In this document: positions 42,238-53,309 of the stretch, piece after piece
How positions within the stretch are numbered: position 1 is the first letter of the stretch
Layout of the letters: each line of letters opens with the position of its first letter
From: Rebecca billardiae RCC1528
Taxonomy: Eukaryota; Haptophyta
Length of the DNA: 64,000 nt
Reading direction: 5' to 3'
NCBI GenBank assembly: GCA_965240325.2
Contig: OZ251225.1
Location: forward strand, 1,798,001 to 1,862,000
Notes under the pieces: generated by a model
What the model was told of the DNA's origin: nothing
Database searches by the model: none
The model's input: only the letters and a program-made list of their open reading frames with translations
Program-made: the position numbers and the translations under genes

Positions 42238-43690
42238 TGCCGACGGGTGGATCATTGGTAACGTGCGGCGCCGAGGAGGAGTGCGCGCTCCGCGTACTGA
42301 GCGCTCTGCGCGCATCTGAGGTTGTCAAGACCCCGACAGCGAAGACGCTCAAGGCAGTCGCTGCAACCATCTCCGTCGTGCAGGGAAAGCATCACGCGCT
42401 CACGATGGCGGCCTTGGAAGCAGTACGGAGTCAATCTTGGGTCGATCTCCCGCCTCATCGAAGGGGTCCGCACTGCGCTGGAGGCGGTGGGCACGCTCGG
42501 CGGCGGTGGCGCGAAACGCCTGAACACGGACTTCACCACAAGCGCTGCCGCCAACCGCTTCGCGCCGCTCGCAGCGCTCGACGGTGATCAGACGCCCGAG
42601 CACCGCAGCCGCCCCGCGGTGCGGGCGGGGGCGCTGCAGGCGCAGGCGCGCCGCGCGCGGGCCAGCGCGATTCGGCGGCAGGCGCAGGCGTGCCGCGCAC
42701 GGGTGACCAGCGCAATTCGGCGGCAGGCGCAGGCGTGCCGCGCGCGGGCCAGCGCGATTCGGTCATTCGGAGCGGCCCTCCACTCCGATGCACTCGCTCG
42801 GCCTCCAAGCAGCCGAGCAGCGCGCCAGGCCGGCATGCTCAGCCTGCTGGGCACGCGCAACCTAGGCACCACGTGAGACTACCTCGGCGCGCTGCTGGCG
42901 GCGCTGCTCGCGTGCCCTTCCATCGTCTCGCTCGCCACATCCGCCGCGACGGAGCAGTCCAGCAGCAGCACCGTGTCCGGCATGCGCGCGCTGGCGCTCG
43001 CGCATGCCAACTGCGAGTGCGGAGGCGCTGGGCGCCGAGCTGGCGAAGCGCGGCGCCGAGCTCGACGCGCTGCGCGACGCGGCGACGGACGCGCTGGGTG
43101 CGCGTGGCGCCCTCGTCGCGATGCCCCGTGCAGCAGCTCGAGTGTGTCAGCCAGCTGTGGAGTAGACGGCCGACGAACCGATCGGCGCCGGGTGCCAGCG
43201 CGCACGGGCTCAGCCCGTGCCGCTGGCTCGGGCCGCCGCAGCCGTCTTCGAGGCCGACGCGGCGGAGGAGGCGGCGGGCGAGCACGGCGGCGCGGTGGAG
43301 CAGGCGCGCACGCGCGGCGGCAGGCGCGACGCGCCGCTCGCCTCGTTCCACCCCGAGCTCCGCTCGGTCAGTCGGTGCGCGGCTGCCTGGCAGCGCAGGC
43401 CGCGGGGCAGCACTGCGTGGCGCGCGCTCTCGCTCCGTCTGCCGGCACGAGGCGCGCCGGCTGAGAGAGCGACCAGCGGCCCGTCGTCGAGCGCATGGCG
43501 CCGCGCGAGCACCTTGGAGCAAGCAGGTGCGCCCGCACGCGTCGCACGCGCCCGAGCCCGCGCCGCGCGGCGCCTCTCGCCCTGCCTGCGCGCGCGCGCC
43601 GCCCCGCGGCGGCCGCTTCCCCGCGCGGCGGCCCGCCGGCGACGGTCCTCGGCCCGCCGGCCCGGTCGGGGTGGGCGGCAACTGAGTTGT
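42238..43690 (+). pseudogene. Decayed coding region, helical/Ala-rich, family unknown
   Basis: From the ATG at 42238 a good-looking frame (EEECALRVLSALRASEVVKT, then HHALTMAALEAV) runs to about 42425. There the sensible reading shifts by one base into GVNLGSISRLIEGVRTALEA and NTDFTTSAAANRFAPLAALD. Further on, coding-like fragments appear in different frames (e.g. GAELAKRGAELDALRDAATD near 43030-43090, and VFEADAAEEAAGEHGGAVEQ near 43240-43300). Such patchy frames suggest a gene broken by indels, or several unrecognised introns. The residues resemble amphipathic helices; no family is named. Confidence 0.4.
42630..42768. repeat. Short tandem repeat, ~3 copies of 42-45 bp
   Basis: Units carry GGCGGCAGGCGCAGGCGTGC followed by a CGCGGGCCAGCGCGATTC-like half, at about 42632, 42672 and 42718, the last two being most alike. 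They lie inside the decayed coding region and explain its Arg/Ala/Gln-rich peptide repeat. Confidence 0.8.
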
Positions 43691-43786
43691 GGTGGCAGCT
43701 CAGGCGAACGAACTGTTACACATGTCCGACTAAGCAATCACGCCAACCAAGGACAAATAAGAGTCCAAATGACACGGCCGGGGCTC

Positions 43787-46169
43787 ATGGCGCTCCCGCG
43801 GGCGCTCGTCCGCACCTTACTCAGGCGAGTGGCCCGTGTTCGCGCGGCAGCAGACGAGAGCGCCCCGCACGAGGCGGATGGCGTGGCAGCGGACAGCCAA
43901 ATGAGGCGCTCGTCCGACGCGGAGAGGGCGTTGATCACGGAGGAAATCTCCGTGGACGTGGCAGCCCCAAAGCTCACGCGCTTCTGCGCCTTTGCGGACT
44001 CCGACTTGGAGCAGGGCTACCGAGCTGTGCTTCGCCCGCACTTCGTGGGCGCGGTGCTGAAGCTCAGCATCGTCATGTTTGCCGTAGTGACGCCGGCGTT
44101 CGTGTCCAATGCCTTCACCCACGGGTACTGCCCTGAGGTGAACCTGATGCTCGCCGTGCTCCTCGCCACTCCTGTTCTCGGCTTGCTCGTCATCAGCGTG
44201 CTCGCCTGGCGCGTGGAGCGAATCTCACTCCGGGTGGTCGAGTGGGTGACGACGGCGTGCTTCAGCGTCCTCGCCCTGCGCGTCATTATCTTCAATCCCG
44301 ACCGCACGATGGCCATGCTGTGCGATCCTGAGTGGGAACTGCCTGGCCTGCACGGCACGCTATTCATCCGCGGCTTTGCCGTGATGATCGCGACGGGGCT
44401 CTTCACGCCCATCAACCTGGTGCAGTACACCGTCGTCATTTGCAGCGTGATGGGGAGTTTCGTGCTCGGCGAGGTGCTGCTGCCCCTTGACGCGCCGATC
44501 GCTGCCGAGATTGGTGATCTGGCGCCGAGCGCGATCATGGTCACGGTCGGCCTCTGGCTTGGCGTGAGGCACCGCATGCGCACAGACCGCGGCCAGTTTC
44601 ACTTCCGCCTGCAGCTGATCGAGCGCGCCAGACTGTGGCGCGCGGCGAAGAAGGGCGAGCTCGAGGCGGAAGCGCGCGCGGCGCGCGCTGCGTCAAACGC
44701 TCGCGCGCGGCTGATCCGCGTCGTGATGCACGACCTGCGGAGCCCGCTACTCGCCGTGCGCAACCTGGCGGACACGCTCGCGGACATGGAGCCCGCGGCG
44801 TGGCCGCTGCGAGAGCGCGAGATCTACCGCACGCTCAACGCACTGCAGACGTGCACCGCCCTCATGGAGGGCATCGTGTCGGACATGCTCGGTGCGCGCG
44901 CGCGACACACGTGCGGCACGCGTGGGCGCGCGCCGCGCGCGCTCGCCAACTGACGCACTGCGACCATCCGCGCGCCGCCGTGCGGTAGACTTTGAGCGCA
45001 TCGACTCGGGCCGCATGGTTCTCGTCGCACAGCCCTTCCTCCTCGCAAACCTCCTGCGCGACGCCGAGCTCTCACAGTATCCCCTTGCGCAGCGCAAAGG
45101 GGTGCGACTGGTGGCCGAGCAGCTGCCGCCGGAGCTGGAGCAGGCGTGCTTCGTGGGCGACCGGCGCCGGCTGTTGCAGTGCCTGTGCAACGGGCTGAAC
45201 AACGCGATCAAATTTTCGCACGCCGGGCAGACCGTCACGATGAGCGCACAGGCCATGCCGCTGTCGCCAGTGCGAGAGGCCACCCCGGACGAGGCCGGGC
45301 TGCTCACCGGGGTGGATGTGGTGGTGGCAGACGAGGGAGAGGGCATCTCCGCGGAGGAGCTCGCCGTGCTCGACAGTGGCGACGCCTTCTCGCAGGTGGG
45401 CCGCGGGCAGCTGCAGGGCAACGGCGGCACTGGCCTCGGGCTCAACATCGTGCGCCAGCTGCTCGAGATGCACAACGGCTCGCAGCTCCGGCTGCACTCA
45501 GCGGGCCACGGACAAGGCACATCCTTCACCATGGCGCTGCGGCTCCCGGTCGGCGTCTTGACAGCCCTGAACGGCGCGGCCACCAGCATCCGGCGCAACC
45601 CGTCAGCCTCCGACGGCGAGACCGATCATTCGCGCTCCGAGCAACCGTCGACGGGGACGGAGCTGCCCACGCTCGGCTTCGACGCGGTACCAGCCGCGCC
45701 GGAGGCCGCTGAACTGGCAGTACCTCCAGTGCGCTGCTTGCACGCGGAGGACGATGTGATGCTGCAGATGACGCTCGGCGCGCGTCTCTTCACGAAGGAA
45801 GGCGTCGCATGCGACGTGGCGGAGAACGGGCAGGCCGCTGTCGAGCTCGTGCAGGCCGCGATCCAGAGGGGGCAGCCCTACGACCTGCTCGTCGTGGACA
45901 ACCAGATGCCGCTGCTCACGGGCGCTGAGGCCACCAAGCAGATCAGAGAGCTCGGCTTTGGCGGCATCATCATCGGCATGACGGGAGACCCGACTGGCTC
46001 ACCCGACCGCGCGGACTTTGAATCCTCGGGGCTCGACGTGTGCGTGGACAAGACGATCGAAGGCATGGACGTGGTCTCTGCGCATATCGCTCAGCTGCTC
46101 GAACGCCAACGAGATCGGAGGCTGCTACGACGTCTCTCGAGCCGTAGCCGCGGGGCTGACGCTAGCTGA
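43787..46169 (+). CDS. Hybrid sensor histidine kinase, tandem copy 2
   Basis: Exons 43787-44891 and 44989-46169, with a 97-bp intron (donor GTGCGC, acceptor GTAG) in the same place and phase as copy 1. Product is 761 residues with the same architecture: ~six helices, HDLRSPL H-box, NNAIKF N-box, DEGEGIS and GTGLGL ATP-lid boxes, and a receiver domain with VVDNQMP and VDKTI. Catalytic and receiver parts are almost identical to copy 1, whereas the membrane region has many substitutions (e.g. IVMFAVVTPAF against IAVFALATPAL), as do the linker and C-terminal tail. Homology to copy 1 begins at the ATG and stops close to the stop codon; the copies are 5,009 bp apart. The frame is open upstream, but that sequence has no counterpart in copy 1. 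Confidence 0.88.
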
Positions 46170-46269
46170 CCGTTGGCATGGTTTAGACAGACAGCACCGC
46201 GTAGTACCGCGATGAGCTGACGAGACGTCGAAGCGTTCATAATTAGTGACGAAAATTATCGAGTGCGTA

Positions 46270-46785
46270 CAGGCAATCGCGGGCAATAAGGAGCTGTCAC
46301 GTTAAGAAACTGGGGCTTGCTATCTGCGGATCTGGCCTAGAAACTGAGGCTAGCGATTGGCTGGTTCGCTATACGCATAGTCACACTAAGAAACCGGGAC
46401 TACGTCGTCCCGCGGCTCAGGCTGACGAGTGGTCCGCCGAGGGGCGAGGCGCAGTCGGCCCGTCGGGGACGCGGCGCGCGGCCCGACTACGAGTACAGGC
46501 CAAGCCCCGACTTCTCGTCCTGATGACTGACTCCTGGCCAGTGCACCGCAGCATCCATGCAACATCATGCCAGATTTGCTCCAAAAAGGCCCAAAATTTT
46601 CGTCGGCCTCGCCGGCCGGGCCTAAAGACTCAGCGGGGGGCTCTGCCCCCCTGCGCCCCCCGCGCCTGCGCGGCGGGCGGACCTAGCTAAGAAACTGAGA
46701 CTCCGTAGGCGCTCGGGCTACCGAACTGCTAAGAAACCGAGGCTAGCCGTGAGATCTCTGACTTCTTATTGCCCGCGATTGCCTG
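46270..46785. mobile_element. TA-flanked TIR element (516 bp) with internal 20-bp repeats
   Basis: Perfect 21-bp inverted ends (left begins CAGGCAATCGCGGGCAATAA; right is 46765-46785), flanked by TA at 46268-46269 and 46786-46787. Inside, a CTAAGAAACYGRGRCTA-like word recurs at about 46303, 46338, 46386, 46688 and 46730. No transposase frame. The left 305 bp recur at 62664-62958. Confidence 0.9.
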
Positions 46786-46787
46786 TA

Positions 46788-47278
46788 GTGGCACGGCATG
46801 CGTTCCGAGCACGGTACAGTTACTGACTATTAATATATTATTAATATATATTGATATATATAATATTGGACGAATTCCCGAATATTCGACTCTGACGCCA
46901 GACATTCAGTCAGGCTCGTCAGCCTCGGGCGCGGTACCCGAGTCGCCCGGGGTGGGACCCCGTGCGACTCAGCTGCTTCTGAGCAATGGCTGAGGGGCCC
47001 GGCGGCTGACTGTGGACCTGTCACTGTAGTGGTTGGTGCCTGCGCGGCCGGGCAGTACGGTCTGTCAGAAAGTGTCTTCAGTGGGACATCCATGCTTCAG
47101 GATGATGAGCCGGGGCCCAAACTCGAACTGGAAGCCAGCCCAATGCGCCGCGAAGGGAAACGCGCTAAGGTACGCTTTTCACGTTGCTCGTCCTGTGAGT
47201 TGCCGATGATGCCCGCTGGTCGGTGAACATATCCCCGTTGTCGTACTTGCCTGATGCGGGGGCGAACGAGGATGGACG
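46788..47278. other. Intergenic stretch, no gene recognised
   Basis: Includes an AT-rich block near 46828-46870 and GC-rich sequence with minor inverted repeats. It would contain the bS16 3' UTR. No credible coding frame. Confidence 0.55.
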
Positions 47279-47587
47279 TCATTCGTCTTTCTGTTTGGAT
47301 TCCGCGCTCTTTGTACGCAGTTTCTTCGGCGGCTCTGGAAGCAAATCGGCGTAGTGGAGCAATCGCGCGACGGTGTCTGACGGCTGCGCGCCGACTGAGA
47401 GCCAGTACTTGGCCCGCTCGAAGTTCAGAGTCAACTTCTTTCTGCCGGTGTGGTCGATGTGGGGGTCGTAGGTGCCGATCCGATCGATGAACTTGCCGTC
47501 ACGGGGCGCGTTCGCGTTGGCCACCACCACTCTGTAAAATGGGTTGTGCCGGTTCCCCCATCGCTGCAGGCGCAGTCGCACCACCAT
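47279..47587 (-). CDS. Mitochondrial small ribosomal subunit protein bS16
   Basis: Product of 102 residues from the ATG at 47587. The bacterial-type S16 fold is unmistakable: [20 protein letters not shown] at the N-terminus, then [18 protein letters not shown] and [20 protein letters not shown]. The PRDG word and the position of GTYDP resemble mitochondrial rather than plastid S16; no targeting presequence is visible, and mitochondrial S16 often lacks one. The highly charged tail ([17 protein letters not shown]) is typical. The open frame continues upstream to 48058, but that part is antisense to the helicase gene and is not coding. It is divergent from the helicase gene, with 115 bp between start codons, so the two likely share a bidirectional promoter. 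Confidence 0.93.
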   Translation of the reverse strand: MVVRLRLQRWGNRHNPFYRVVVANANAPRDGKFIDRIGTYDPHIDHTGRKKLTLNFERAKYWLSVGAQPSDTVARLLHYADLLPEPPKKLRTKSAESKQKDE

Positions 47588-47702
47588 CGTGGACAGCTGC
47601 GCGTCGCGACGTACGATGACGACGGATCCGGACTTCCGGAGCGCCGGACCGGTTGCGGCATCCGGGCTCCGGCGGCGGGGCGCGAGTGAGCGTCTTTGCG
47701 CA
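47588..47702. promoter_or_regulatory. Compact bidirectional promoter region
   Basis: 115 bp separating the start codons of bS16 (minus) and the DDX42-like helicase (plus). GC-rich, no TATA box evident. Both promoters and both 5' UTRs must be squeezed in here or overlap the neighbouring coding sequence. Confidence 0.6.
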
Positions 47703-49904
47703 ATGGCGCCGGCTCGGCGCACGCACGTCACGGAAGACGACGAGCTGGAGGCGGGAGAGGAGGAGGGCGCATCGGCCCCGCCCCCGCTCGACGTACCAGC
47801 TGCGAGCGATGAAGTGGATCCGCTGGACGCCTTCATGGCGAACATGGCCAGTGAGCAGAAGCAGGCGGCGCACGGTCGCTCCAGCAGCGAGCACGAAGCG
47901 GGGGAGGAGATCGACCCTCTCGACGCGTTCATGGCGGGCGTGGCGCGCGAGCAGCAGCGCACCACCGAACCGCGTGAGGGTGCAGCCCCTCGCTCAAGCA
48001 GATGCCACCGGAGCTTCGACGACGACGACGCCGATGACGACCACGTCGCCAGCTTCATCGAGGCACGCGAGCGTCAGCGCTCGGCCGCCGCCGAGCTGGG
48101 CTCAGAGCAGGATGCCGAAGACCCGAGGGCTGTGCCGGTGCTCCGGCCCGTGGACCACGCCGCCATCGAGTATGAGCCGTTCCAAAGGCACTTCTGGGCG
48201 CCCGCGCCCCCCCTCGCGCTCCAAGACGAGCACACGACCGCCGCGCGCCGCCGCGAGCTCCTTCTGACGGTGCATGGATTCGACGTCCCGCCGCCGGTGC
48301 GCTCGTTCGCCGAGTGCGGCTGCTTCGACGAGGCGCTGCTGAGCGCGCTGCGCGGGCGTGGGTTCGCCGAGCCGACGGCGGTGCAAGCCCAGGTGATCCC
48401 TGTCGCCCTCGCCGGGCGCGACCTCATCGGCATCGCGCAGACGGGCTCGGGCAAGACGGCCGCTTTCCTGCTGCCGCTGTTGGTGCACGCGGAGGCGCGG
48501 CGCGCGCCGAGCGCCGAGGACGGGCCGGTGGCGCTCGTGCTCGCGCCGACGCGCGAGCTCGCCGAGCAGATTTTCGTCGAGGCACGCCGGCTGGCCAAGC
48601 CGCGCGGCGTGCACTGCGCCGCCCTCTTCGGCGGGGTGGGCAAGTACGAGCAGCTGCGCGACGCGCGCGCGGGCGCACACGTTCTCGTCGCGACGCCCGG
48701 CCGGCTGCTCGACGTTCTGAAGAAGCGCTCGATCGGCGTGCGCCGCGTGAGCATCGCGGTGATTGACGAGGCGGATCGGATGTTCCAGCTCGGCTTCGAG
48801 CCGCAGCTCCGCTCCGTCCTCGGCCAGCTCCGCCCGGACCGGCAGACGCTGCTCTTCTCAGCCACCTTCCGGCCGAGGCTGGAGCAGCTCGCGCGGAGCG
48901 CGCTCGGCGCGCAGCCGGTGCGGGTGGTGGTCGGCGCGGCGGGCGACGCGAGCGCCGACGTGTCGCAGGTGGTGGAGGTGCTCGCGTCGGACGAGGACAA
49001 GTGGGCGTGGCTCGCGCCGCGCCTCGCGCACTTCTGCGCCGCGGGCGCCGTGATCCTCTTCGCCTCGACGCGGGTCGCGTGTGAGCAGCTGTGCTCCGCT
49101 GTGAATTCCCTGCGGCTGACGCGGCCGGCGAAGCCGGGCCAGGGCGAGGGTGGCGCGTGCTCGACAGGCTCGACAGGCAGGCAGGGGCCGCACGTGCGCG
49201 CGGAGAGCCTTCACGGGGACAAGCCGCAGCCAGAGCGGCTCGCGCTCGTCCGCGCCTTCAAGCGCGCCGAGTTCGACGTCCTCGTCGCCACCGACGTCGC
49301 TGCGCGCGGTCTCGACATCGAAGGAGTGCGCACGGTCGTCAACTTCGACGCCGCTCGCGACATCTCTGCGCACACGCACCGCATCGGGCGCACGGGCCGC
49401 GCGGGCGTGGAGGGCGTGGCGTACACGCTCGTCACGCACGCCCAGCCGGACTTTGCACGCGACCTCGCCGCCAACCTGCGATCGGCGCAGCAGGTGCCCC
49501 CGCCTGAGCTGCTCGAGCTCGCCGCGCGCGCGCGGCAGCAGCAGCCTCAACCATGGCGCGGCTCGGCGCGCGGCCGCGGCCCTCGCGGCGGCGCTCGCGG
49601 CATGTCCGGTCAGGCCCGGCCTGGGCTCGGTGCGTGGGCTCCTGGCACCGACTGCCGCTCCACACCCGCCGGCGCCAGCGTGCTTGGCGGGGCTTTTTGT
49701 CGAAGCTCCACGGCGTACGGCACAGAGCAGACCGCCTCAGCCGTGCCACCGGCTGGCCGGGGCTCGCCTCAGCCTTCCTCGGGCGGCACGGGGACGGTGC
49801 CACCACTGCCACCCAGGCAGATGGCTGCTGAACACGTCACTTCTGGCGGTGATGCAAATTCGCCGCCGCCAGCGAAACGCTCGCGTTGGGGGCCGCAGCG
49901 ATAG
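47703..49904 (+). CDS. DEAD-box ATP-dependent RNA helicase, DDX42-like
   Basis: Product of 733 residues from the ATG at 47703; an earlier in-frame ATG at 47544 would overlap bS16 antisense. The N-terminus carries two DPLDAFM repeats ([13 protein letters not shown] and [13 protein letters not shown]) as in DDX42/DDX46-type spliceosomal helicases, then the pre-helicase [11 protein letters not shown]. Helicase motifs in order: Q-motif [10 protein letters not shown] with GFAEPTAVQ; motif I AQTGSGKT (~244); [16 protein letters not shown]; motif II DEAD (~355); SAT with [12 protein letters not shown] (~385); [14 protein letters not shown]; and [10 protein letters not shown] (~560). The C-terminal ~130 residues are Arg/Gly- then Pro/Ser-rich. 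DDX42 acts in U2 snRNP/SF3B function and RNA annealing; the assignment rests on N-terminal motifs and remembered similarity. No intron found. Confidence 0.9.
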   Translation: MAPARRTHVTEDDELEAGEEEGASAPPPLDVPAASDEVDPLDAFMANMASEQKQAAHGRSSSEHEAGEEIDPLDAFMAGVAREQQRTTEPREGAAPRSSRCHRSFDDDDADDDHVASFIEARERQRSAAAELGSEQDAEDPRAVPVLRPVDHAAIEYEPFQRHFWAPAPPLALQDEHTTAARRRELLLTVHGFDVPPPVRSFAECGCFDEALLSALRGRGFAEPTAVQAQVIPVALAGRDLIGIAQTGSGKTAAFLLPLLVHAEARRAPSAEDGPVALVLAPTRELAEQIFVEARRLAKPRGVHCAALFGGVGKYEQLRDARAGAHVLVATPGRLLDVLKKRSIGVRRVSIAVIDEADRMFQLGFEPQLRSVLGQLRPDRQTLLFSATFRPRLEQLARSALGAQPVRVVVGAAGDASADVSQVVEVLASDEDKWAWLAPRLAHFCAAGAVILFASTRVACEQLCSAVNSLRLTRPAKPGQGEGGACSTGSTGRQGPHVRAESLHGDKPQPERLALVRAFKRAEFDVLVATDVAARGLDIEGVRTVVNFDAARDISAHTHRIGRTGRAGVEGVAYTLVTHAQPDFARDLAANLRSAQQVPPPELLELAARARQQQPQPWRGSARGRGPRGGARGMSGQARPGLGAWAPGTDCRSTPAGASVLGGAFCRSSTAYGTEQTASAVPPAGRGSPQPSSGGTGTVPPLPPRQMAAEHVTSGGDANSPPPAKRSRWGPQR

Positions 49905-50370
49905 GCGCACTGACGAGCCACGGAGCTCCATCGACTGCCATCGTCTATTCGTCATCGATGACTCTGACGATGGCGGGCATCATGTCGCTGGTCAGCAGTT
50001 GCTGCCACCGGAGCTCAATTCATCAGTCAATTCGGCAAGCTGAGTCGTACCGTTGATGCCGATGGCTTGGCGGAGCCGTAGCTGGCAATTCGTCAGCAAT
50101 ATGAAGTACTAGTATAGCGCAGGTGCTTATTAATGATTCTGCACTGTCGATCTGAATAATCGATCGTCTGTCTAATTCTGTCAATCGGCACTGGCCGGCG
50201 GCCTGCACTGGCAGTAGTGGCACTGCCCTAATTCCTGTACCGCGCGCCGCAGTCGCCCCGGCGAGTCGTCGGCAGTATAGACCATGAGGCGGACGAGCTT
50301 GCTAAGCAGCTGCTGCTATATTATTATTGCGCTGACGATGATGATGATGATTCTCGACGATCTAATTCTA
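49905..50370. other. Intergenic region downstream of the helicase
   Basis: No gene seen. From about 50325 it forms the outer part of an inverted repeat matched at 53120-53304. It contains a GATGAT-rich run at 50335-50352. Confidence 0.5.
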
Positions 50371-51169
50371 CAGTCCTCTCAACAGTTGATTACCCTATGG
50401 AGAGCACACCGTCACCTGCACATCACACCTTCTCCTGGCCGCCTAGGCTTGCATGACGGGCACCTGCGGCCCCAGCACTCTCCATTCGGTCGAGCTGCAC
50501 CCACCCATCATGACTTCAGCCGGGTGGGTGACAATTGGAGGACTCCTCTGGGCAGCACGTGAAGCCGGCCAGCTCGGACGTGACCGTGGCCGACAGGCTC
50601 CCACACCGCCCTTTCAGCCCAGCTTGTAGAACAGCGCGCCGCTGATTTTCGGCGGAGCCTCGTGTGCTGTGCTACAGGGCATACCCAATCAGCACGTGGG
50701 CCGCTGGCAGGCTAGGTGCATCTGGTGCACTGTGGTGGCCAATCCCCGACCACCACCCGCAGAGACGTGGCCTGCGCACTGAAACCGCACTGCTCACGCC
50801 AGGCTGTACTGCTAGGCTGGCTGCTAGGCAGTATCAAAGGCCATCCAGCTGCAGCGCCAGGGCCCACTATACAGCTGCTACACTCCCAGCCAGCCAGCCA
50901 GCCCACTGCTCAGGGGGTGATTTTCCATCTCTGCCTGCCCTCGTGGTGGTCCAGCACACCCGCGCAGCACCTGTCAGCCGGTAGCCCGGTTGTTCACCTG
51001 CACTCAATTTCTCTGACTGACTCAGCCCACACACCCGCCCAGCTCATACCCACCTGGTCTGTAAGGGCTATAGGTGTAGTAACAGATAGCAGGCAGCAGT
51101 GGGCCTCACACAGTGACTGAGCTGGTATAGACAGCCAAACACAAGGGTAACCAATTGTTGAGAGCACTG
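50371..51169. mobile_element. CAGT-ended TIR element (MITE, 799 bp) with TA target duplication
   Basis: Left end CAGTCCTCTCAACAGTTGAT; right end, read on the minus strand, CAGTGCTCTCAACAATTGGT; 26-bp imperfect TIRs. Flanked by TA at 50369-50370 and 51170-51171. CAGT termini with TA duplication are characteristic of Tc1/mariner-type elements. No transposase frame inside. It interrupts a sequence that is continuous in the inverted counterpart at 53120-53304. Confidence 0.88.
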
Positions 51170-51293
51170 TACTACTGCTCATCCGTCATCGCGCGCGCGG
51201 TTCGTAGTCGTACTGGGACCGCGTGATGTGGCTCTCTCTCTCTCTCTCTATCAGAGTCTAGCGCGCAGTCTCTCGACGATCCGAAGCTCACTC

Positions 51294-53119
51294 TAGATAG
51301 CTTATCTTAACAGTATAAGTAGCTGCGTCAAAGTATAGTCTATCCGTTATAGACTACTGTAGGATGACTACGACATTGTCATCGCTGAGGCGCCGGCAAT
51401 AACTGCGCGTTTATGGCGCACGGCCCCCCCGAAAGGTCTGAGCGTGAGCGAAAGCCGGGGGGGGCGGCGCACGTGCTCCGCAAAATCAAAAAAGAGGATG
51501 CGCGCAGGATTTGGGGGGATTTTTGTAGGTGGATTTAGTTAGGTGTGAAACCGAGCATTTGAGTCCATTTCGCTGCTCATGATTGCGTTTGTACTGCTCC
51601 TTAATCCTTGGATAGTAAGTAATAGACGAAGAAATCGGAAGCAAATAGGACGAAGTCATCTGTTATTGGCTTCTTGGCCCAATGCGGGTGGGATTCGAAA
51701 TCTTTATCTGCGAGGATTAAGAGCTCTCTGATGAAAGAAGTGTAGTGAGTGTGTCCTAGACAGCCTGAGCGGAAGGGCAATTATTGCGATTGTCATTCAA
51801 GATTCCTCACCCCTTATTGCAAACTGATTCCGAAGCCAATGCGGGTGTGATCGAAAATAAGACTACCAGCATAAGTCGCGTGACGATTCAGATCGCGAGG
51901 CGTCATGTTCCGTCGACGGTGCCGCCGTGCGCACGTGCCGCCCCGTGCGCGCGCGCGGCGGCGTGGCGCGCGGCCGAGCGCCGGGGAGCCTGGGCGGCGG
52001 CAGGCGCGCGGCGGGGCATGCGCTGCCCGAGAAGCTGGCGCACTCGCCCAGCGCCGCCGCGCACACCGCCGCCGACCTCGCGCGCACGCCCTCCGTCAAT
52101 CCTCGGCGTCCCGTCAGTCAGCGCAGGGGCGGAGCCGGAGGGCGCTAACCGGTCGGCGCACAGTGCCGCCGTCGCGGCGACGACGGCGACGACGGCGGCG
52201 CACGCGGGCGGCAGACGCTGTGCGAGCGCGCCACCGCCGACGCCGTCGCGCCGCCGCTGCCCTTGCCGCACCGTGCCGCCGTCGCAGACGGCAGACGGGC
52301 CGCGCCGCCGTTGGTCAACGCGCGCGCACGCGCTGCCACGGCCGCCGCACCGCCGCCGTCGAGATTCAAGATCGGCGCGGGCGTACGCTGCGGCTCGCGC
52401 AACGCGCCGCCGCCGCCGCCGCCGCTCCTCCCGCCCCCGTCCGCCCTCCCGCCCGTCCCGCGCCTCGACGGCGCGCGCCTCCAAAATGTGTCGGCACCAC
52501 CGTGCTCCGCGCCCTCGTGGCAGACGGCGGCGCACGCGGGGCTGCTGCCGTGTGGGCGACGGCGCGCGGCGCGCGACCCGACGTACGCGGCGGCGCTCGG
52601 CCGCACGCTCGAGGGGCCGCTGTGCGCGCTCGCCGCGCCGCCGCTGCCCGCCGCCGCCGCAAGCCGCAAGTCGCTCGCGCGCCGCGGCCGCGGCCGTGAG
52701 GCGGGCGGGAGGTGGCGGCTCGGCGCGCGCTGCGGAGGCGCCGCTGCTGCCGCTGCGCGCGGCGCAGCGGCTTCTCGCGTAGTGGTCGGGCGCGGCGCTG
52801 AGTGGCTGCTCTGCGCGCAGCGCGGCTGCGCACACAACGCGCGTGCGAGCTCGCGTGCACCCCCGGCGCCGCCCGGCCCGGCTGTCGGACTCGCCAGTGA
52901 CTCGGCTGCATTCGGCGCATGGCACCGTCCGACCGTCCGACCGTGTCGTCACAAGCCGGCTGCTGCTCACATTCACAAGCTGCGTGATTCGTGACGAATA
53001 AGACAGAACGCGACAACTAGCCACTATAGGGCCGTGCGCCGTCAACTTCGTTGTTCACTACCCGAAGTAATCGGCGTAGCCGATCATATATATATATAGG
53101 TAGTTAGTGCGGCGGCTGC
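51294..53119. other. Interior of the inverted repeat: AT-rich left part, very GC-rich right part, no assigned gene
   Basis: 51294-51900 is moderately AT-rich and gene-free; it contains a C7 and a G8 run near 51426 and 51460 bracketing GAAAGGTCTGAGCGTGAGCG. 51900-52990 is extremely GC-rich, with long open frames on both strands, all Arg/Ala/Pro-dominated. The best plus-strand frame (52263-52994, with RFKIGAGVRCGSR and PTYAAALGRTLEGPLCALAA) has some protein-like stretches, but no family is recognisable and introns cannot be placed. I leave it unassigned. Confidence 0.4.
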
Positions 53120-53309
53120 GAGTGAGCTTCGGATCGAGAGACTGCGCGCTAGACTCATCTATGATAGAGAGAGAGAGCCACACGCGGTCCCAGTACGTGA
53201 CTACGAGTTAGTCGACGAGTACGAACCGCGCGCGCGATGACGGATGAGCAGCAGTCGTAGTAGATCGTCGAGAATCATCATCATCATCGGCAGCGCAATA
53301 ATGCAGCCA

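Larger units (their letters stand above)
50325..53304. repeat. Inverted-repeat structure, ~170-185-bp arms about 1.8 kb apart
   Basis: Left arm 50325-50370 plus 51170-51293 (split by the MITE); right arm 53120-53304. Shared landmarks read inverted: ATTCTCGACGATCTA, CTGCTCATCCGTCATCGCGC, TACTGGGACCGCGTG, a CT/GA tract, AGTCTAGCGCGCAGTCTCTC and GATCCGAAGCTCACTC. The right arm ends a few bases from the stop of the 53310-55307 gene. It may be a degraded TIR transposon or an inverted duplication. Confidence 0.8.

Noticed and set aside
43217-43786. 190-codon upstream extension of kinase copy 2
   Set aside because: No counterpart upstream of copy 1, and homology begins exactly at the shared ATG.
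47588-48058. 157-codon N-terminal extension of bS16
   Set aside because: Antisense to the DDX42-like coding sequence; the remaining 102 residues are a full-length S16.
50284-51120. Small plus-strand frames around and inside the CAGT element
   Set aside because: They cross TIR sequence and have no recognisable domain.
51903-53045. 380-codon minus-strand and 332-codon plus-strand frames in the GC-rich block
   Set aside because: Both strands are open at the same place with Arg/Ala/Pro-biased residues, and no motif; not enough to call a gene.
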